A stretch of 64,000 nt of DNA from assembly GCA_004352715.1 (NCBI GenBank), contig SCFE01000013.1:269961-333960 (forward strand). The letters are read 5' to 3'. Numbering within the stretch: the stretch's first letter is position 1; the number at the start of each line of letters is the position of its first letter. Origin of the DNA: Hofstenia miamia (lineage: Eukaryota; Xenacoelomorpha; Acoela). The notes below the pieces were generated by a model. That model ran no database searches. It was given only the letters and a program-made list of their open reading frames with translations, and had not been told where the DNA came from. The position numbers were made by a program, and so were the translations under genes. This document shows, one piece after another, positions 23,896-35,186 of this stretch.

Positions 23896-23965
23896 NCTTG
23901 ACTTAGTCTTTTTTAAGTTAATTATATAAAATTTCTTAATTTATTTCTAGGTGGAGGATGTTACA
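23896..23965. repeat. LTR end fragment after an N
   Basis: After one N, about 69 bases end in GGTGGAGGATGTTACA. This is the reverse complement of the start of the LTR at 10955 (TGTAACATCCTCCACC). It is the outer end of an LTR of that subfamily, cut by the N and joined to protease sequence. It marks a nested insertion remnant or an assembly join. Confidence 0.7.
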
Positions 23966-24502
23966 CAATGCCCTTGAGTCTGCTTTTGGGATTGTGTGCA
24001 TTTTCCATTGATGTGGCTGTAGGTGGATGTCTTCTTGCAGTTGAAATGTAATTGTTTCTGCTTCTCTTGCTCTTCCTCAATCTCCATCTCTTCTTCTTTT
24101 ACCTTTATGGTTCTGTTATTATAATTAATAACACATCCATTTTTTTCAAAAAGTCATTGCCTAAAATAACTTTGCATGGCAGTGACTTATTGTGTGTATC
24201 CACCACCACCAAGGGTTGTTCAAATGTTGTATTCGTGATCCTCATTTGTGCTATGTTTAGCATTCCTTCCATATCAATATAATCCCCTTATGCATTGATT
24301 AGTCTTTTATTGTAACTATTCAAATCTTCCTGTTTGAATCCCAGCTTCATGGCGCATTCATTGGTAATTATGGATGTAGCTGCTCCAGTGTTGATTGTTG
24401 CTTTTGTCATTACTCCATTAATAGCTATTATTATCATATTCATCATGTTGAGGTTTGCCAGGATCATTATTGATGCACATTTGTCATGAGTCAGCGCTCT
24501 AC
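23966..24502 (-). pseudogene. Ty3/Gypsy protease, duplicate copy
   Basis: Minus-strand retropepsin following the gag stop at 24503. The active-site segment near 24390 reads INTGAA. The flap and the VILG-like C-terminal part follow, with frameshifts (LPCKVILG region near 24170). It ends at the LTR fragment at 23965 rather than continuing into RT. Confidence 0.8.
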
Positions 24503-26180
24503 TTAGTTTTCTGACTCCTTGGCAGTTGGCAATGATTCATTGATTTTGTTTTCTGTTTGTAGTACATCTTCCTCATCATAATAGGCTTCTTTGTCCCTAA
24601 TTACGTTTATTTGTTTTGGGCAGTCTGGTTTTTTATGTCCTTTCTGTCCACAACTGTAACATTTGACGTCTTTCTCTTTTACTTTTCTACTTTTACCATC
24701 TTTTCCTTTCACCTTTATTATCTTTTATTGCTTCACCTCTGTATAAGCTTTGTTGGGATACGTGGTTTGAGATTGTTTCTCTAAGTTGGCCCCTCTCTAT
24801 GCCATGCGGCTCTCTCATATATTCAGGCATTATTTTCAATGGTTGCTCATATGTCAACCACCTTTCTAATCATTCTTTCCAGCTTGTAGTCAACATTGCA
24901 ATTGATCTTGAACTGTGTTCTAATGTTTTCAGGCATCCCCTTACAAATGTGCAAGAACAAATGATAGTTAGAATATCTATTCTCTCTTGAACTAAGCATT
25001 AGTAGTAGTTCAACTTGTTGCATGTAATTTTGAATGTCATCAGTTTTTCTCTTTTTTGTCAAATTTAGAATGATTTGGTACTGATTTTTAAAACTTTCAT
25101 TTTCATAGTAATTTATGAAATCTCTGATCAATAATTCGTAATTTCTTTTTGTTTCTGCATCTTGGAGCAGGTAATGTTGAGAGGCTGCACCTGTTAAGTA
25201 TAATGGGAGTCTTGCTGCTGCTGCCTGTTGGCTTACTTTGTGCTCCACCATTGTCAATTCAAGCATTTGTAGCCATTCAGCAAATGTTGGATTATAGCCG
25301 TCTACCTTTCCATTAAACTTGGGTAGAGTTGCCTTACAAGGTATCATATCACTAGTTGTCAGTTGTGGTAGAATTGAATTTTCATATTTGGGTTTCCTAT
25401 GGTTTTTTACTGTATCTTCTTCTTGCAGTTGTGTAGTCACTGCTCTTGTGATTTCATTAATGATTTTTTGTTTCTCTGCATCTGAATCCTCATCAGATTC
25501 CTTGTATGTCACTTCTTTGGGAGCCAGTATGTGTGGTGCTTGCAACTTGCTTTTTTTTCTGGAATGGAATTCTATTTCATGAGTTTGCGTGTTGCTCATG
25601 TTTTCTTCTTCCATGAGCTGTATTAGTCTTAATTTGTATTTCAGTTGTTCCAATTCTCCTGCTTGTAGGTCATTGTCCTTGATTAGCTGCCTATTTCTTT
25701 TTTCCAGTTCTTGATTTCTTTTCTGGCATTGTTGGTTTTGTTCTAAAAACCTTTTGTTGGATTCCAACAATTGGTGGGTGAGGATTTGGATCTTGTTTTG
25801 GAATAATTGGCTTTGTTCATCTAGCTGCATCTCCATATTTAATCTAATTTCACTCATTATAGTTTTGTTTTGTCATTCCATTTCTTTGAATTTATTGGTT
25901 AGTTGTTCTATTTCATGTCTTAGGAGTGCTTTGTTTTTCTGGCTCTTCTTCAGCATATCAATTACATCTGGTGAGTTCATCTCTGAGGGATTTGTTTCTG
26001 GGGGTGAATTGAGGGATTGCAATTCCGTGTCTGTGGCTGAGTTCTCACTGAAGTATGGTGATGATCATATCATTCTAGGGGTCACTGCCTTTTCTTCATG
26101 CTGCCTTTCTTACCTTTTGTCATTTTTCTTTTGGGTTGGTAGTGGTCTTCCATTTTTGATCGTGATTCTGGGATCCTGTT
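24503..26180 (-). pseudogene. Ty3/Gypsy gag of the 11.1-kb element
   Basis: The most complete gag on the minus strand. A basic leader peptide near 26130-26060 is ended by TGA. A coiled-coil region follows (about 25920-25600, with a further TGA near 25870), then a linker with THEIEFHSRKKSK, a capsid-like domain (about 25340-24850, with CKATLPKFNGKVDGYNPTFA and YLTGAASQHYLLQDAETK), then a K-rich stretch and a CCHC knuckle (CYSCGQKGHKKPDC, about 24660-24620) with an acidic tail. Segment 25857-24847 is open. Gag would package element RNA. It lies just downstream of the primer-binding site at 26328-26344. Confidence 0.88.
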
Positions 26181-26327
26181 AAAGTGCTTCCATTTGGTTT
26201 CAGGTAATTCTCTCTCTTAACTAGTTAATTTTCCATGTAGCTGTCTATTGCATACTTTCACTTGTAGCTGTTGTCATTGAGTGTGGGTGGTTCCACTGAA
26301 TGTTTCTTTTTAAGAATTGCTGTTCTT

Positions 26328-26344
26328 GACTGTCATGGTCGCCA
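26328..26344 (-). promoter_or_regulatory. primer-binding site of the 11.1-kb element
   Basis: The minus strand reads TGGCGACCATGACAGTC directly after the 5' LTR, with no spacer. TGG pairs with a tRNA CCA end. It aligns with the same site in two other copies. Confidence 0.65.
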
Positions 26345-27493
26345 TGTAACATCCTCTACCAGGCATCATTACTGTTTATCTCTTGCTACTGTATAGCACT
26401 AGTCATATTTGTGCAGATAGGGATTTACCTAATTATCAACTGCTTGGCTTTTATCTCTGTTAACATAATGTAACCAGGTTTAACTATTCACTATTTAGGT
26501 GATGAAGCCATGCAGTAAATTCTCCAGTGATCAATAGTGGGCATCTGCCTGAAGCTTATCTCCACATCCAGCTTCACCAACTTCTTCAATGGTCATTTGA
26601 TTGAGTTCAACACCTCAGCTCATCAATATGATTTATGTGTACCTTATCCTAGCACAGTGCATGCTCAAGACATGACACAATTTGACTTAACCTCTATTTT
26701 GTAAAAATGTTTTATCTGCTCACAACCTGACTTGTTACTAGCTGCTCATTCAACATTACATGTAGCCATTACCAAAATGTATTGGCATTTCTAAATATAT
26801 TAATTTTGAGCAGCTTACTAACTTACATTTATAAATTAATACATATATGGTCACTTTATTGGTCATTTATTGGTCACTAATTTGAATCTAAAATAGTATT
26901 AATATATTTCCTAAGTTTCAGTCATCCAACTGTTTGTTCACAGTTAATTACTTTAATACATGTAGTAAGTGATCACTAGTCAACTAATTGAGAGAAAAAC
27001 CCCTATACCTCATTTATGTGCACTTTCGTGATCTGGCACTGGGACCCTTGAATCATTCTCTGTGATGGATCCAGACTACTACTAAACACCACTTGATTAT
27101 CTTGACATTGTATTAAATAATCAAACCATTACAGTAGAACAAAATAAGAATTCCAAATTAATTTCTTTATCAATTGCTTACAGTATTTAATTTGTATTTA
27201 TAGTAATTCCAGAAAAGTACCTGTCAATTTCAAATTTAAACCTTTTGTATCCCAAGATTACGGCTAAAAATATTGGAAGTGATTTCGCCCCCCTTGTTTT
27301 GCCAAAATTATTTTTATTGACTGATACTAATCTCTTGTTTTTGACACATATTGTTTCTTGGTTGCATAATACAAATAAATCTAAATTATCTGATTGATCT
27401 AAATACAATATTTCTAATCATCACTTCTTTGATCTTATTCTTGCTCTGCTCAATGTTTGCAGCTTATTTTTGATTTGTTTGGATGATGCTACA
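26345..27493 (-). repeat. 5' LTR of the 11.1-kb element
   Basis: Plus-strand TGTAACATCCTCTACC to GATGATGCTACA. It matches 16371-17521 along its whole length with scattered differences. A conserved TATAAATA-like box (plus strand TATTTATAGT near 27195) would lie in the promoter region on the element strand. ATAC follows at 27494. Confidence 0.9.
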
Positions 27494-29850
27494 ATACCCA
27501 CCCATCACCTTGCCATTGACACAAAGCTTATCATCAATGCTGTAACCCAGTCACAAACCCTTGAATCCATCAATGCTAACTGGCCCAGTCTTGCTTTAAT
27601 TTTGGGATATGCACATTAGTTTTGTATTTTTGCAAAGTACTGCAACTCTCACTGAAATCAATGAAGTCTGGACTAACCTTAAGGCAGGTAGAAATCCTGA
27701 GTCCATTTGGCCCACTATTAACATCAATAGTCCTAGGTTGCAGTACTCCAGATCTGTCAAGAGGCTCCTCATGGAGCTACACATTGCCTACAACTTGCAA
27801 AATCATCAAAGTTTTGCTGAGCATCTGTTCTCCAAGAAGTTTGTACCACCCATTCAGTCTTGTGGAGCCATCTGGGTCCTATCTATTTTCCTGACACAAG
27901 ATCCACATATTCAGCTGCCTCTTGACAAAAATTCCTGAGAGCACCTTGTGAAGAAATGTATGCACAAGCTTGCTATTTGCCCTGCTGCGTGGAAGATTAA
28001 GAATGGGCTTCTACATTCATGCTCACCACCATCATCACCAGGTAAAACTAGGAAAGCTATGGAGAGATGTGAGAAGTTTTATGCCCACCTTATTTGTGCA
28101 AATAGTCTGTTGGGTCGCCTTCCATCTCAAATGATAGTCAACTGCCTTGGTGTCACCTTTGCCAACCTTAATATCTTCTCTGAAATCCTCTGCAACTATA
28201 TCTAAGGAGCCACATCAGAAACCAAGTTCCCATCATTAGAATTTGAAAATGCACTGCTTTGCACTAGCCACCTGATAAGCCAAGAACCTGGATCAACACA
28301 GCAGTTTTTAGAATTAGTGGCCCATTACAACATGCACACCAAGACAGAGATCTTGTTCAACTTAGGGAAAATGGACTACCCAGAATGTTGCTGCAACAAG
28401 CTTTTGTAAACATGGAGACAAGCTGCCAAAGATGGCAAAATCATTCTTATTACAGTCATTGAGCAGACAATGTGCTTGCCTGAGCAGTGTTATTGTGAAG
28501 AAGAGCTGTTATCATCATCTGCAGTCAAGGTATCACCCAGAATTAAAGCACTCATTGAAGCCATTAACCTTTAGAAATTTTCCAGAGTCATTAGCTCTCC
28601 CATCCTCACACAAGCTTGTTCAATCACTGAGGACAAGCAAATTTACCATAAAACACCATCTGGACAAGTTTGCTGAAAAGCTCTACATTGTCAACTGTGT
28701 TATTGAACTGAACTGATACAATGACATGTTAGGTTTAATGAAGTGGTGTTTAACAGAAATGTTTACCAAGGAGGAATTAGTACTTCTACAATTGCCTGGG
28801 TAACAAATAGCCTTGGACGTAGAATGTACCACATCCTGCCTTTGAATCTCCAACTCCCAGGTCACCAAACTCTACAAGTGTGGACTCCACAACACATTCT
28901 GGGACTCTATCAAAGAACGCCAAGATCAACTACCCTGTGACTATTGGGACTGCCACACTGAGAGAAAAGGTTGTGCTTGACAAGGTTGAAAGTCATGCAG
29001 ATAAGCATTACTTTTTGTGTATTCCTCCACTCTGTGTGATGACTCTGCTCATCTTACCATCATGGCATGTCAAAAAGGGATGAAGGAAAGTCTCTGCTCA
29101 CCTTTGCAACTCAATCAACTATGTCTCCACCACAGCTGGGATCAACAAGTTGATGCAATCAAGGGAGTACAAAGATACTAGAGACACTCTGCTAGAGGGT
29201 GGAAACCCAGAACACGTTTAAATTGATGGCAAACTCACGATTAAGGATATTTTCCAAATGGGACAACCAATCTCCACTCAGTTAACTAAGATCCATAACA
29301 AAATTGCGACACTGGACCCCCATTTTCTCATTCTATTTCAGGCATCTGGTGACATAATGCGGATAAACAATATTGAAACCCTCACTCAATACTACAACAT
29401 CACTAAGTGGATTGAGAACATCACTATGCTAAGAGCAGAGGTTACAGATCACACAACATGCATTTGCTCACTAAGAGAGGTCTTTGTCCACTTCTATCCA
29501 AACACCCAGATCAGCCCTGAAGATGCTGACACTTCAAACACAGATGTGCTCATGACCCTCATGATAGCACTCAAAGGCCTTTGCCTTTATGAGAGGTTCT
29601 AGGATACTTTTACATGGAGATTAAACAACCTGAGAGGAAATTGCCCTCTTAATGCCTGTCTACCAGAGATTGAGTTCTTCTGCCTGAGAAGTGAAGAAGC
29701 TACACAGAGGGAAACACTTCTGCAGATTACCCAGCAACCTAGCAACCTAGATATGCTGAGTTATGTCTTGGGACAACATCCTAGCCATAGAAATGATTGA
29801 GGAGATGCAAAAGCTCCTTTTAGGTTTCACAGTCAAACTCCTAACACAAA
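27494..29850 (+). pseudogene. older Gypsy ORF3, 3' part
   Basis: Resumes the ORF broken at 16370; the frame reading IPTHHLAID continues across the target site. Blocks aligning with the other ORF3 copies are 27609-27938, 28090-28240 (LGRLPSQMIVN, then GATSETK), 28740-28960 (MFTKEELVLLQ and NTFWDSIKERQ, matching AFTRMELEEFL and AFWNTITEVK at 18.1-17.9 kb), and 29130-29340 (GKLTIKDIFQMGQPISTQL, matching GKITPYQLYTQGRPINIQL). A further C-terminal part runs to about 29800 (29258-29602 open). Many stops and frameshifts are present. No envelope-like features. Confidence 0.75.
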
Positions 29851-30460
29851 TTTAACCTGTAATGGCAGGCATGTAGATTCACTCAGGGCCTACTTTTTTT
29901 ATTTTATTATTATTTCAGCACTCTGAAAATAGTGTTGTGTCTTTTTGACATCTTGATTTCATAATTTGTTGCTACCTATTTATATCCATTTCTTTTAAAT
30001 TGATTATGTGTATTTTTGATATTGTTAGTATTTGTCCCTTTGATTTGAATATGTGTGACTGCTTGTTTTTAACTTTATGAGGGAAATTGTGTTTTAAAAC
30101 TGTAAACAAAATCCATGTAATAAATATCTGAGTTTACTGTAGTGAAGTGCACAATAAATTTGGCTTCCTTCTACTGTGTTTGATCTTTTTCAATTAATTA
30201 TCTGTTAACCCACTTAAGATTCTTTGTTAAAGATTTGGTAATGATAGCTATTGCTTAAGATCTGGCAACAATTCAGGAGGAAACTGCACTGGGTCTGGGG
30301 CAACAAATAGCTCCTTAATGGTGACAGCCTGAATTGTGGTTGCTTAAGGTTATGATTACATGTAGGGAATAACAACTTCTATTTGATCTGTTCATACATG
30401 CACATAAATTAACACATTGCAAATATACTATGCCATTGGCAAATGTGAATGCACAGTAAG
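29851..30460 (+). other. AT-rich 3' region of the older element
   Basis: No gene seen. It is T-rich and contains AATAAA at 30119-30124 and 30153-30158. It lies where a 3' untranslated region or 3' LTR of the older element is expected, but no matching 5' LTR was recognised in the window, so the element end is not defined. Confidence 0.4.
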
Positions 30461-30461
30461 A

Positions 30462-30832
30462 GTCAAAGCAAATTTATTGCACAATATATGTATACAAGAT
30501 CTACAAACTAATACATGACAAAAAAATAAACATGAACAAACAACTACAAATTAATATGTACAATATATAATAATATAATCATATAATCAATGTTTGAGTG
30601 GATGTTTGTGTAGGTGCTCAATGTTGGATGTATGTTTCAAATGCATGAAGTGTATTACCATCCCCTAATGTATACTGTTTTATTAGAAGAAATTGTTTCA
30701 ATTTTTTTTTAAATTTCTTATAGTTTTTTTCTATTCATGTTTCATAATCTAAATTATTCCACAATTTTATTGATATGTGATGAAAGCCATTATAAATGTT
30801 ATCTAAACTCAAAATTTTTTGCAATCACTCAT
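30462..30832 (-). repeat. LINE 3'-end fragment
   Basis: Minus-strand 3' end of a non-LTR retrotransposon. Its terminal bases (plus strand TAAGAGTCAAAGCAAATTTA) match those at about 31250, 58445 and 45005. It is 5'-truncated at about 30832, where a duplicated segment carrying an exon begins. Confidence 0.7.
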
Positions 30833-31032
30833 TTAAAACATGCTAGGCAGTCAATAAATAATATCTAATAATAAGGCAAAACAAAAGAGGAAGATTATAT
30901 TCCAATACAAGCCTAGTACTCCTGAGAGGCTCATCAAAGTTCTATAAAGCAAAATTTGTATATAAAGTAATGCAACATAAGTTACCAAATGAAAATTAGA
31001 GTTTTTTTTAAATCAATGAGAATTTGTTTTAC

Positions 31033-31233
31033 AAAGCTTGAAATATACAGACTAGTTGAATTAGAGATTGCAGCAGAAAAGGGATTTCTGGTATTCTGTA
31101 CATCAATCAAATCCTCATTCTCTTTATTTTTAACAGATTCCAAAATATGTTTTTCATCATCTACCCAATCTTCACAGAGTCCAAAGATTTCAGTAGCAAG
31201 CCAAAAATACACCAAATGCACTTGTCCAATGCT
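31033..31233 (-). CDS. second copy of AKAP10-like exon 2 (RGS part)
   Basis: A 201-bp segment, open through all 67 codons, aligned end to end with 58229-58429. It keeps the acceptor TCTAG before AGC and a possible GTAAAA donor. The motif LVYFWLATEIFGLCEDW is the RGS-domain region that follows exon 1 in the AKAP10 family. About ten residues differ from the 58-kb copy. No other AKAP10-like exon was found nearby in the sequence below it, although an exon 1 lies upstream on the same strand at 44343-44549. It may be an exon of a second gene copy, or a transposed, non-functional exon. Confidence 0.6.
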
Positions 31234-31249
31234 CTAGACACTTGCAGAT

Positions 31250-32186
31250 AAGAGTTAAAGCAAATTTATTGCTCAATATATGTATACAAAAAATATACAA
31301 ACTAACAAGATACAAAAAAAATTAAAAAATAAACAATTAACTACAAATAAATATATACTATATATATTATATTATAATCAATGTTTGTGTGAATGTTTGT
31401 GTAGGTGATCAATGCTTGATGTATGTTTTGAATGCATGTAGTGTATTACCATTGCCTAAAATATATTGCTTTATTAGAAGAAATGTTTTCAATTTTTTTC
31501 TAAATTTTTTATAGCTTTTTTCTATTTGCATTTCATAATCTTCCACAATTTAATTGATATGGGATGAAAGCCATTAGAATTTTTATCAAAACACAAAAAT
31601 TTTTCATGATTGCTAATTTATTTTAATATAGTCATTAATGAAAAGGAGAGATGTTTGTAGAGATTTGAATTTAAATAAGATAGATAGCATATGCATATGA
31701 ATTTGATAAAACAGAGATAATATTTTATATTTATTACAATATACTGATGCTTCATCATGCTTTGTGTAAAGCTTAGAGTTTTTTTACATCAATTAAATGT
31801 CTTTGATAGAAGCATACAATGATTTGAATTTAGGTTAGTTAAAAGAAAGGAACAGTATTGAAAATGAGACAAACAGAAAGCATTTATCAGTTGTTTATAA
31901 TAATTGCTTGATATTACATTGTGTATGTGATAAAGATATCTAATGCTTGCAGTCATTTTTTGAATTTTATTCAGTAGAAATTTTTTAAATGTTAATTCAT
32001 TATCTATCTCCACTCCTAAATAGCTGACTGATTTACTTTGCTTTATTGACTCATTATTTATCTTTAGTTCTATATCATTTATTAGATTTCTTTGCACCTT
32101 CAGTGAAAAAATTATAAATTGAGTTTTTCAATATTTAGTTTCAGTTGATTATTAGTAAAATAATTGTTTAATTTTTCTATATCTGT
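31250..32186 (-). pseudogene. LINE reverse transcriptase C-terminus
   Basis: Minus-strand 3' part of a non-LTR retrotransposon. The open segment 32097-31789 has the RT thumb-type motif SVSYLGVEID and a downstream helix region (ASIRYLYHIHN, FCLSHFQYCSFLL), matching 59149-58943. It ends 3' at the TAAGAGTTAAAGC terminus. It is interrupted on its 5' side by the LTR at 32187. Confidence 0.75.
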
Positions 32187-33289
32187 TGTAGCATCATCCA
32201 AACAAAATCATAAATAAGCTGCAAACATTGCAAGAAGAGATTAGAATTGAAAAGAAGTTGATTAAAAATATTGTAATTAAATCAATTAGTGTTATTTCAG
32301 ATTTATTTGTAATATGCAACCAAGAAACAATATGTCTGTTGATAAAAATACTTTTTGACTAAATGACACTTTCATTATTTTCAGCCGCCATCTTGGCAGA
32401 AAGTTTAAATTTGAATCAACAGGTACTTCTATTGGAAATACTATAAAAAGATTAAAACCCCATTAAGAAGTTGATAAAGAATTTTATTCAGAATTCTTAT
32501 TTTGTTTCATATTAATGGTTTGATTATTTAGTATGATGTCAAGCTAATCAAGTGTTGTTTAGTAGTGGTCTGGACACATTGCAGGGAATGATTCTAGGGT
32601 CTCTGTGCCAGATCACAAAAGTGCATATAGGTTAGGTGTAGGGGTTTTCTCTCAATTAGCTGACTAGCATTTCACTTCTACATGTATTAAATAATTAGTT
32701 GTCAGCAAACAGTTGGATGACCAAACTCTAGGAATTATATTAATATTATTTTAGATCCAAACTAATGACCTAAAATTGACTGATAAAGTGACTGTTCATG
32801 TAGTAAATTATAAATGTAGGTTAAGAAGTTGTTTGAACAGAATATATTTAAATAAGCCAATATATTTCAGTAATGGCTACATGTAATATTTAATGAAAAG
32901 CTAGTAACAATTCAGGTTGCAAATAGATACACCACTTTCACACAATAGAGTTTAAGTCAAATTGTGTCAGGTCTTGAGTGAGCACTGAGCTAATGTAGGG
33001 TACACATAAGCTATATCAATTGAGCTGAGAGGTGGTGCTCAAGAATTGGATGGAAAGGTGACAGTGGATGTGTAGATCCGCTTTGGGCAGATGCCCATCA
33101 GAAGACCATTATAGAGATTACCACATGGCTTCATCACCTAAAAAGTGAGCAGTAATTCTAGGTTACCTAAGTTAACAGAAGAAACTAGTCAAGCAGTAAT
33201 AGCAATTAAATCCTCACCCACAATAACAAGGCTAACATTATAAAGTAACAGTAGATAAACAGTGATAATGCCTGGTAGAGGATATTACA
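32187..33289 (+). repeat. 5' LTR of a plus-strand Gypsy copy
   Basis: Runs from TGTAGCATCATCC to GGATATTACA, 1103 bp, the inverse of the LTRs at 7700, 16371 and 26345. It is inserted in a LINE. A primer-binding site and gag follow. The partner LTR would be in or beyond the gap at 37440. Confidence 0.9.
32442..32450 (+). promoter_or_regulatory. TATA-like box in LTR
   Basis: CTATAAAAA occurs in the first third of the LTR. The equivalent place in the other LTRs reads TATAAATA on the element strand. It is a plausible core promoter for element RNA; the start site cannot be fixed from sequence alone. Confidence 0.35.
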
Positions 33290-33306
33290 TGGCAACTGTG
33301 ACAGCC
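33290..33306 (+). promoter_or_regulatory. primer-binding site of the plus-strand Gypsy copy
   Basis: TGGCAACTGTGACAGCC directly abuts the LTR end, as in the two minus-strand copies. Confidence 0.6.
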
Positions 33307-33509
33307 AAGAACAGTAAAACTAAAGAAGAAACATTCAGTTAAACCACCTGCAAGATGACAACAAAATCTACAAATGAAAGTATAAAAGCAGCAAATTGGT
33401 AAACAAACTAACTATCAGCAAGAGAAAGAGAGATACCCCAAACCAAACAAAAGCACTTTACTGTGATCCTGGAATTGCGACCTAGAGATGGGAAAGCCAC
33501 TACAAACCA

Positions 33510-35157
33510 GAAGCAAATATGACAAAAAAAAGAAAAGGAAGCACGAAGAAAACTGCAACCAAAGCAGTAACTCCCAGAACCATATGATCATTGCCATACT
33601 TCAGCGAGAACTCAGCAACAGATGCCACAGACACAGAACTACAATCCCTTAGTTCACCCCCAGAGATGAACCCCCAGACACAAACCCATTGGATATAATG
33701 ATTATGCTAAGAAAGAGCCAAGAAAGTGAGGAAATCCTAAGACAACAAGTAGAACAATTGACTGAGAAAGTCAAAGAGATAGAATGACAAAATGAATCAG
33801 TACTGAGTGAAATCAGTTTGAACATGAAAATGTGGTTAGAGGAACAAAATCAACTATTTCAAAATGAAATTAAATTCCTTACTCACCAACTATCAGAGTC
33901 CAACAAAAGGTTTCTAGAGCAAAACCACAATGGCAAGAAAAAAATCAAAAACTGGAGAGAACAAACAGACAACTAATCTAGGATAATGACCTACAGGCGG
34001 GAGAACTAGAACAGTTGAAAGATAAACTGAGATTGCTACAACTAATGGAAGAGGAGAACAGAAACAACATGCAAACTCATGAAATCAAATTCCATTCCAG
34101 AAAGGAGAGTGAGTTACAGGCACCACACATGCTGACTCACAAGGAGGTAACATATGAAGAATCAGACAAAGATTCTGACCTTGAAAAACAGAAAATAATA
34201 AACGAAATTACGAAAGCAGTGACCACACAACTGCAAGAGGAGGATATGATAACAAATCACAAGAAACCAAAATATGAGAATTTGATTTTACCACAATTAA
34301 CAGCCAATGACACAATACTGTGTAAAGTGACACTACTGAAATTCAACGGGAGAGTAGATGGCTACAATCCTACATTTGCTGAGTGGCTGCAGATGTTTGA
34401 ACTGACAATGGTGGAATGGAAAGTGAGCCAACAGGCAGCAGCAGTGAGACTCCCATTATATCTAACAGGAGCAGCATCCCAACACTACTTGCTTTTGGAT
34501 GCAGAAACAAAGAGAGATTATCAACTACTAATCAGAGACTTCATCAATTACTATGAGAATGAAAGTTTCAAAAATCAGTACCAAATCATTTTGAATGCAA
34601 TGAAAATGAAAAAAACCAACAACATCTGAAATTACATGCAACAAGTCAAGCAGCTACTAATGCTCAGTTTGAGAGGAAACAGTTATTTGAAATACAACTT
34701 GTTCTCACACATTTGCAAGGGGATGCCTGAAAGCATCAGAATGCAGTTTGAAATCAAGTGTGACGTTGACGACAAATTGGAAAGAATGATCAGGAAAGCG
34801 GTTGATATACAAGCAAATATTGAAAACAATGCTAGAATATATGAAAAAGCTGCATGGCACAGAAATGCACCAACATGGAGAAGCAATCTCAAGCCATGCA
34901 TCCCCAACAAAGCCTATACTGAAGCAAAACAAGAAAAAATAATAAAGGTAAAAGGAAAGGATGGTAAGATGAGGAAAGTAAAAGAGAAAGATGTTAAATG
35001 CTACAGTTGTGGACAGAAAGGACACAAAAAACCAGATTGCCCAAAACAAATAAATGTCATTGGGGATGAGGAAGCCTACTACGATGAAGAGGACATATTA
35101 CAGATGGAAGACAAAATCAATGAAGCATCACCAACCAACAAGGAGTCGGAAAATTAA
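33510..35157 (+). pseudogene. Ty3/Gypsy gag, plus-strand copy
   Basis: Starts with the short basic leader (MTKKRKGSTKKTATKAV) ending in TGA at about 33580. The coiled-coil region (33690-34000) has stops and a frameshift. From 34015 to 34629 it is open (capsid-like domain with KFNGRVDGYNPTFAEW and YLTGAASQHYLL). One TGA separates this from 34636-35157, which holds the rest of the capsid-like part, a K-rich stretch, the CCHC knuckle CYSCGQKGHKKPDC at about 35000-35040 and an acidic tail ending at TAA. The domain order matches the minus-strand gags. Confidence 0.88.
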
Positions 35158-35186
35158 GTAGAGCACTGACTCATGATAACCGTGCA

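Larger units (their letters stand above)
16371..27493 (-). mobile_element. LTR-to-LTR Ty3/Gypsy element (11.1 kb)
   Basis: The best-defined element in the window. Both ends are LTRs (16371-17521 and 26345-27493), both starting TGTAACATCCTCTACC, flanked by ATAC on each side (16367-16370 and 27494-27497). On the minus strand the order is 5' LTR, primer-binding site, gag, protease, RT, RNase H, integrase, ORF3, 3' LTR. It interrupts ORF3 of an older plus-strand element. Internally it is damaged: a repeated gag-tail/protease block at 22.9-25.0 kb with a stray LTR end and one N at 23896, an integrase deletion, and many stops. It is not active as read. Confidence 0.85.
30833..32186 (-). repeat. duplicate of 58043-59400 (exon plus LINE)
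   Basis: A 1.35-kb segment that matches about 58043-59400 in order and orientation: an intron piece, the 201-bp AKAP10-like exon 2, a 15-base intron remnant, then the LINE 3' part. Its right side is cut by the LTR inserted at 32187. Its left boundary falls inside the LINE 3' fragment 30462-30832. Confidence 0.85.
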
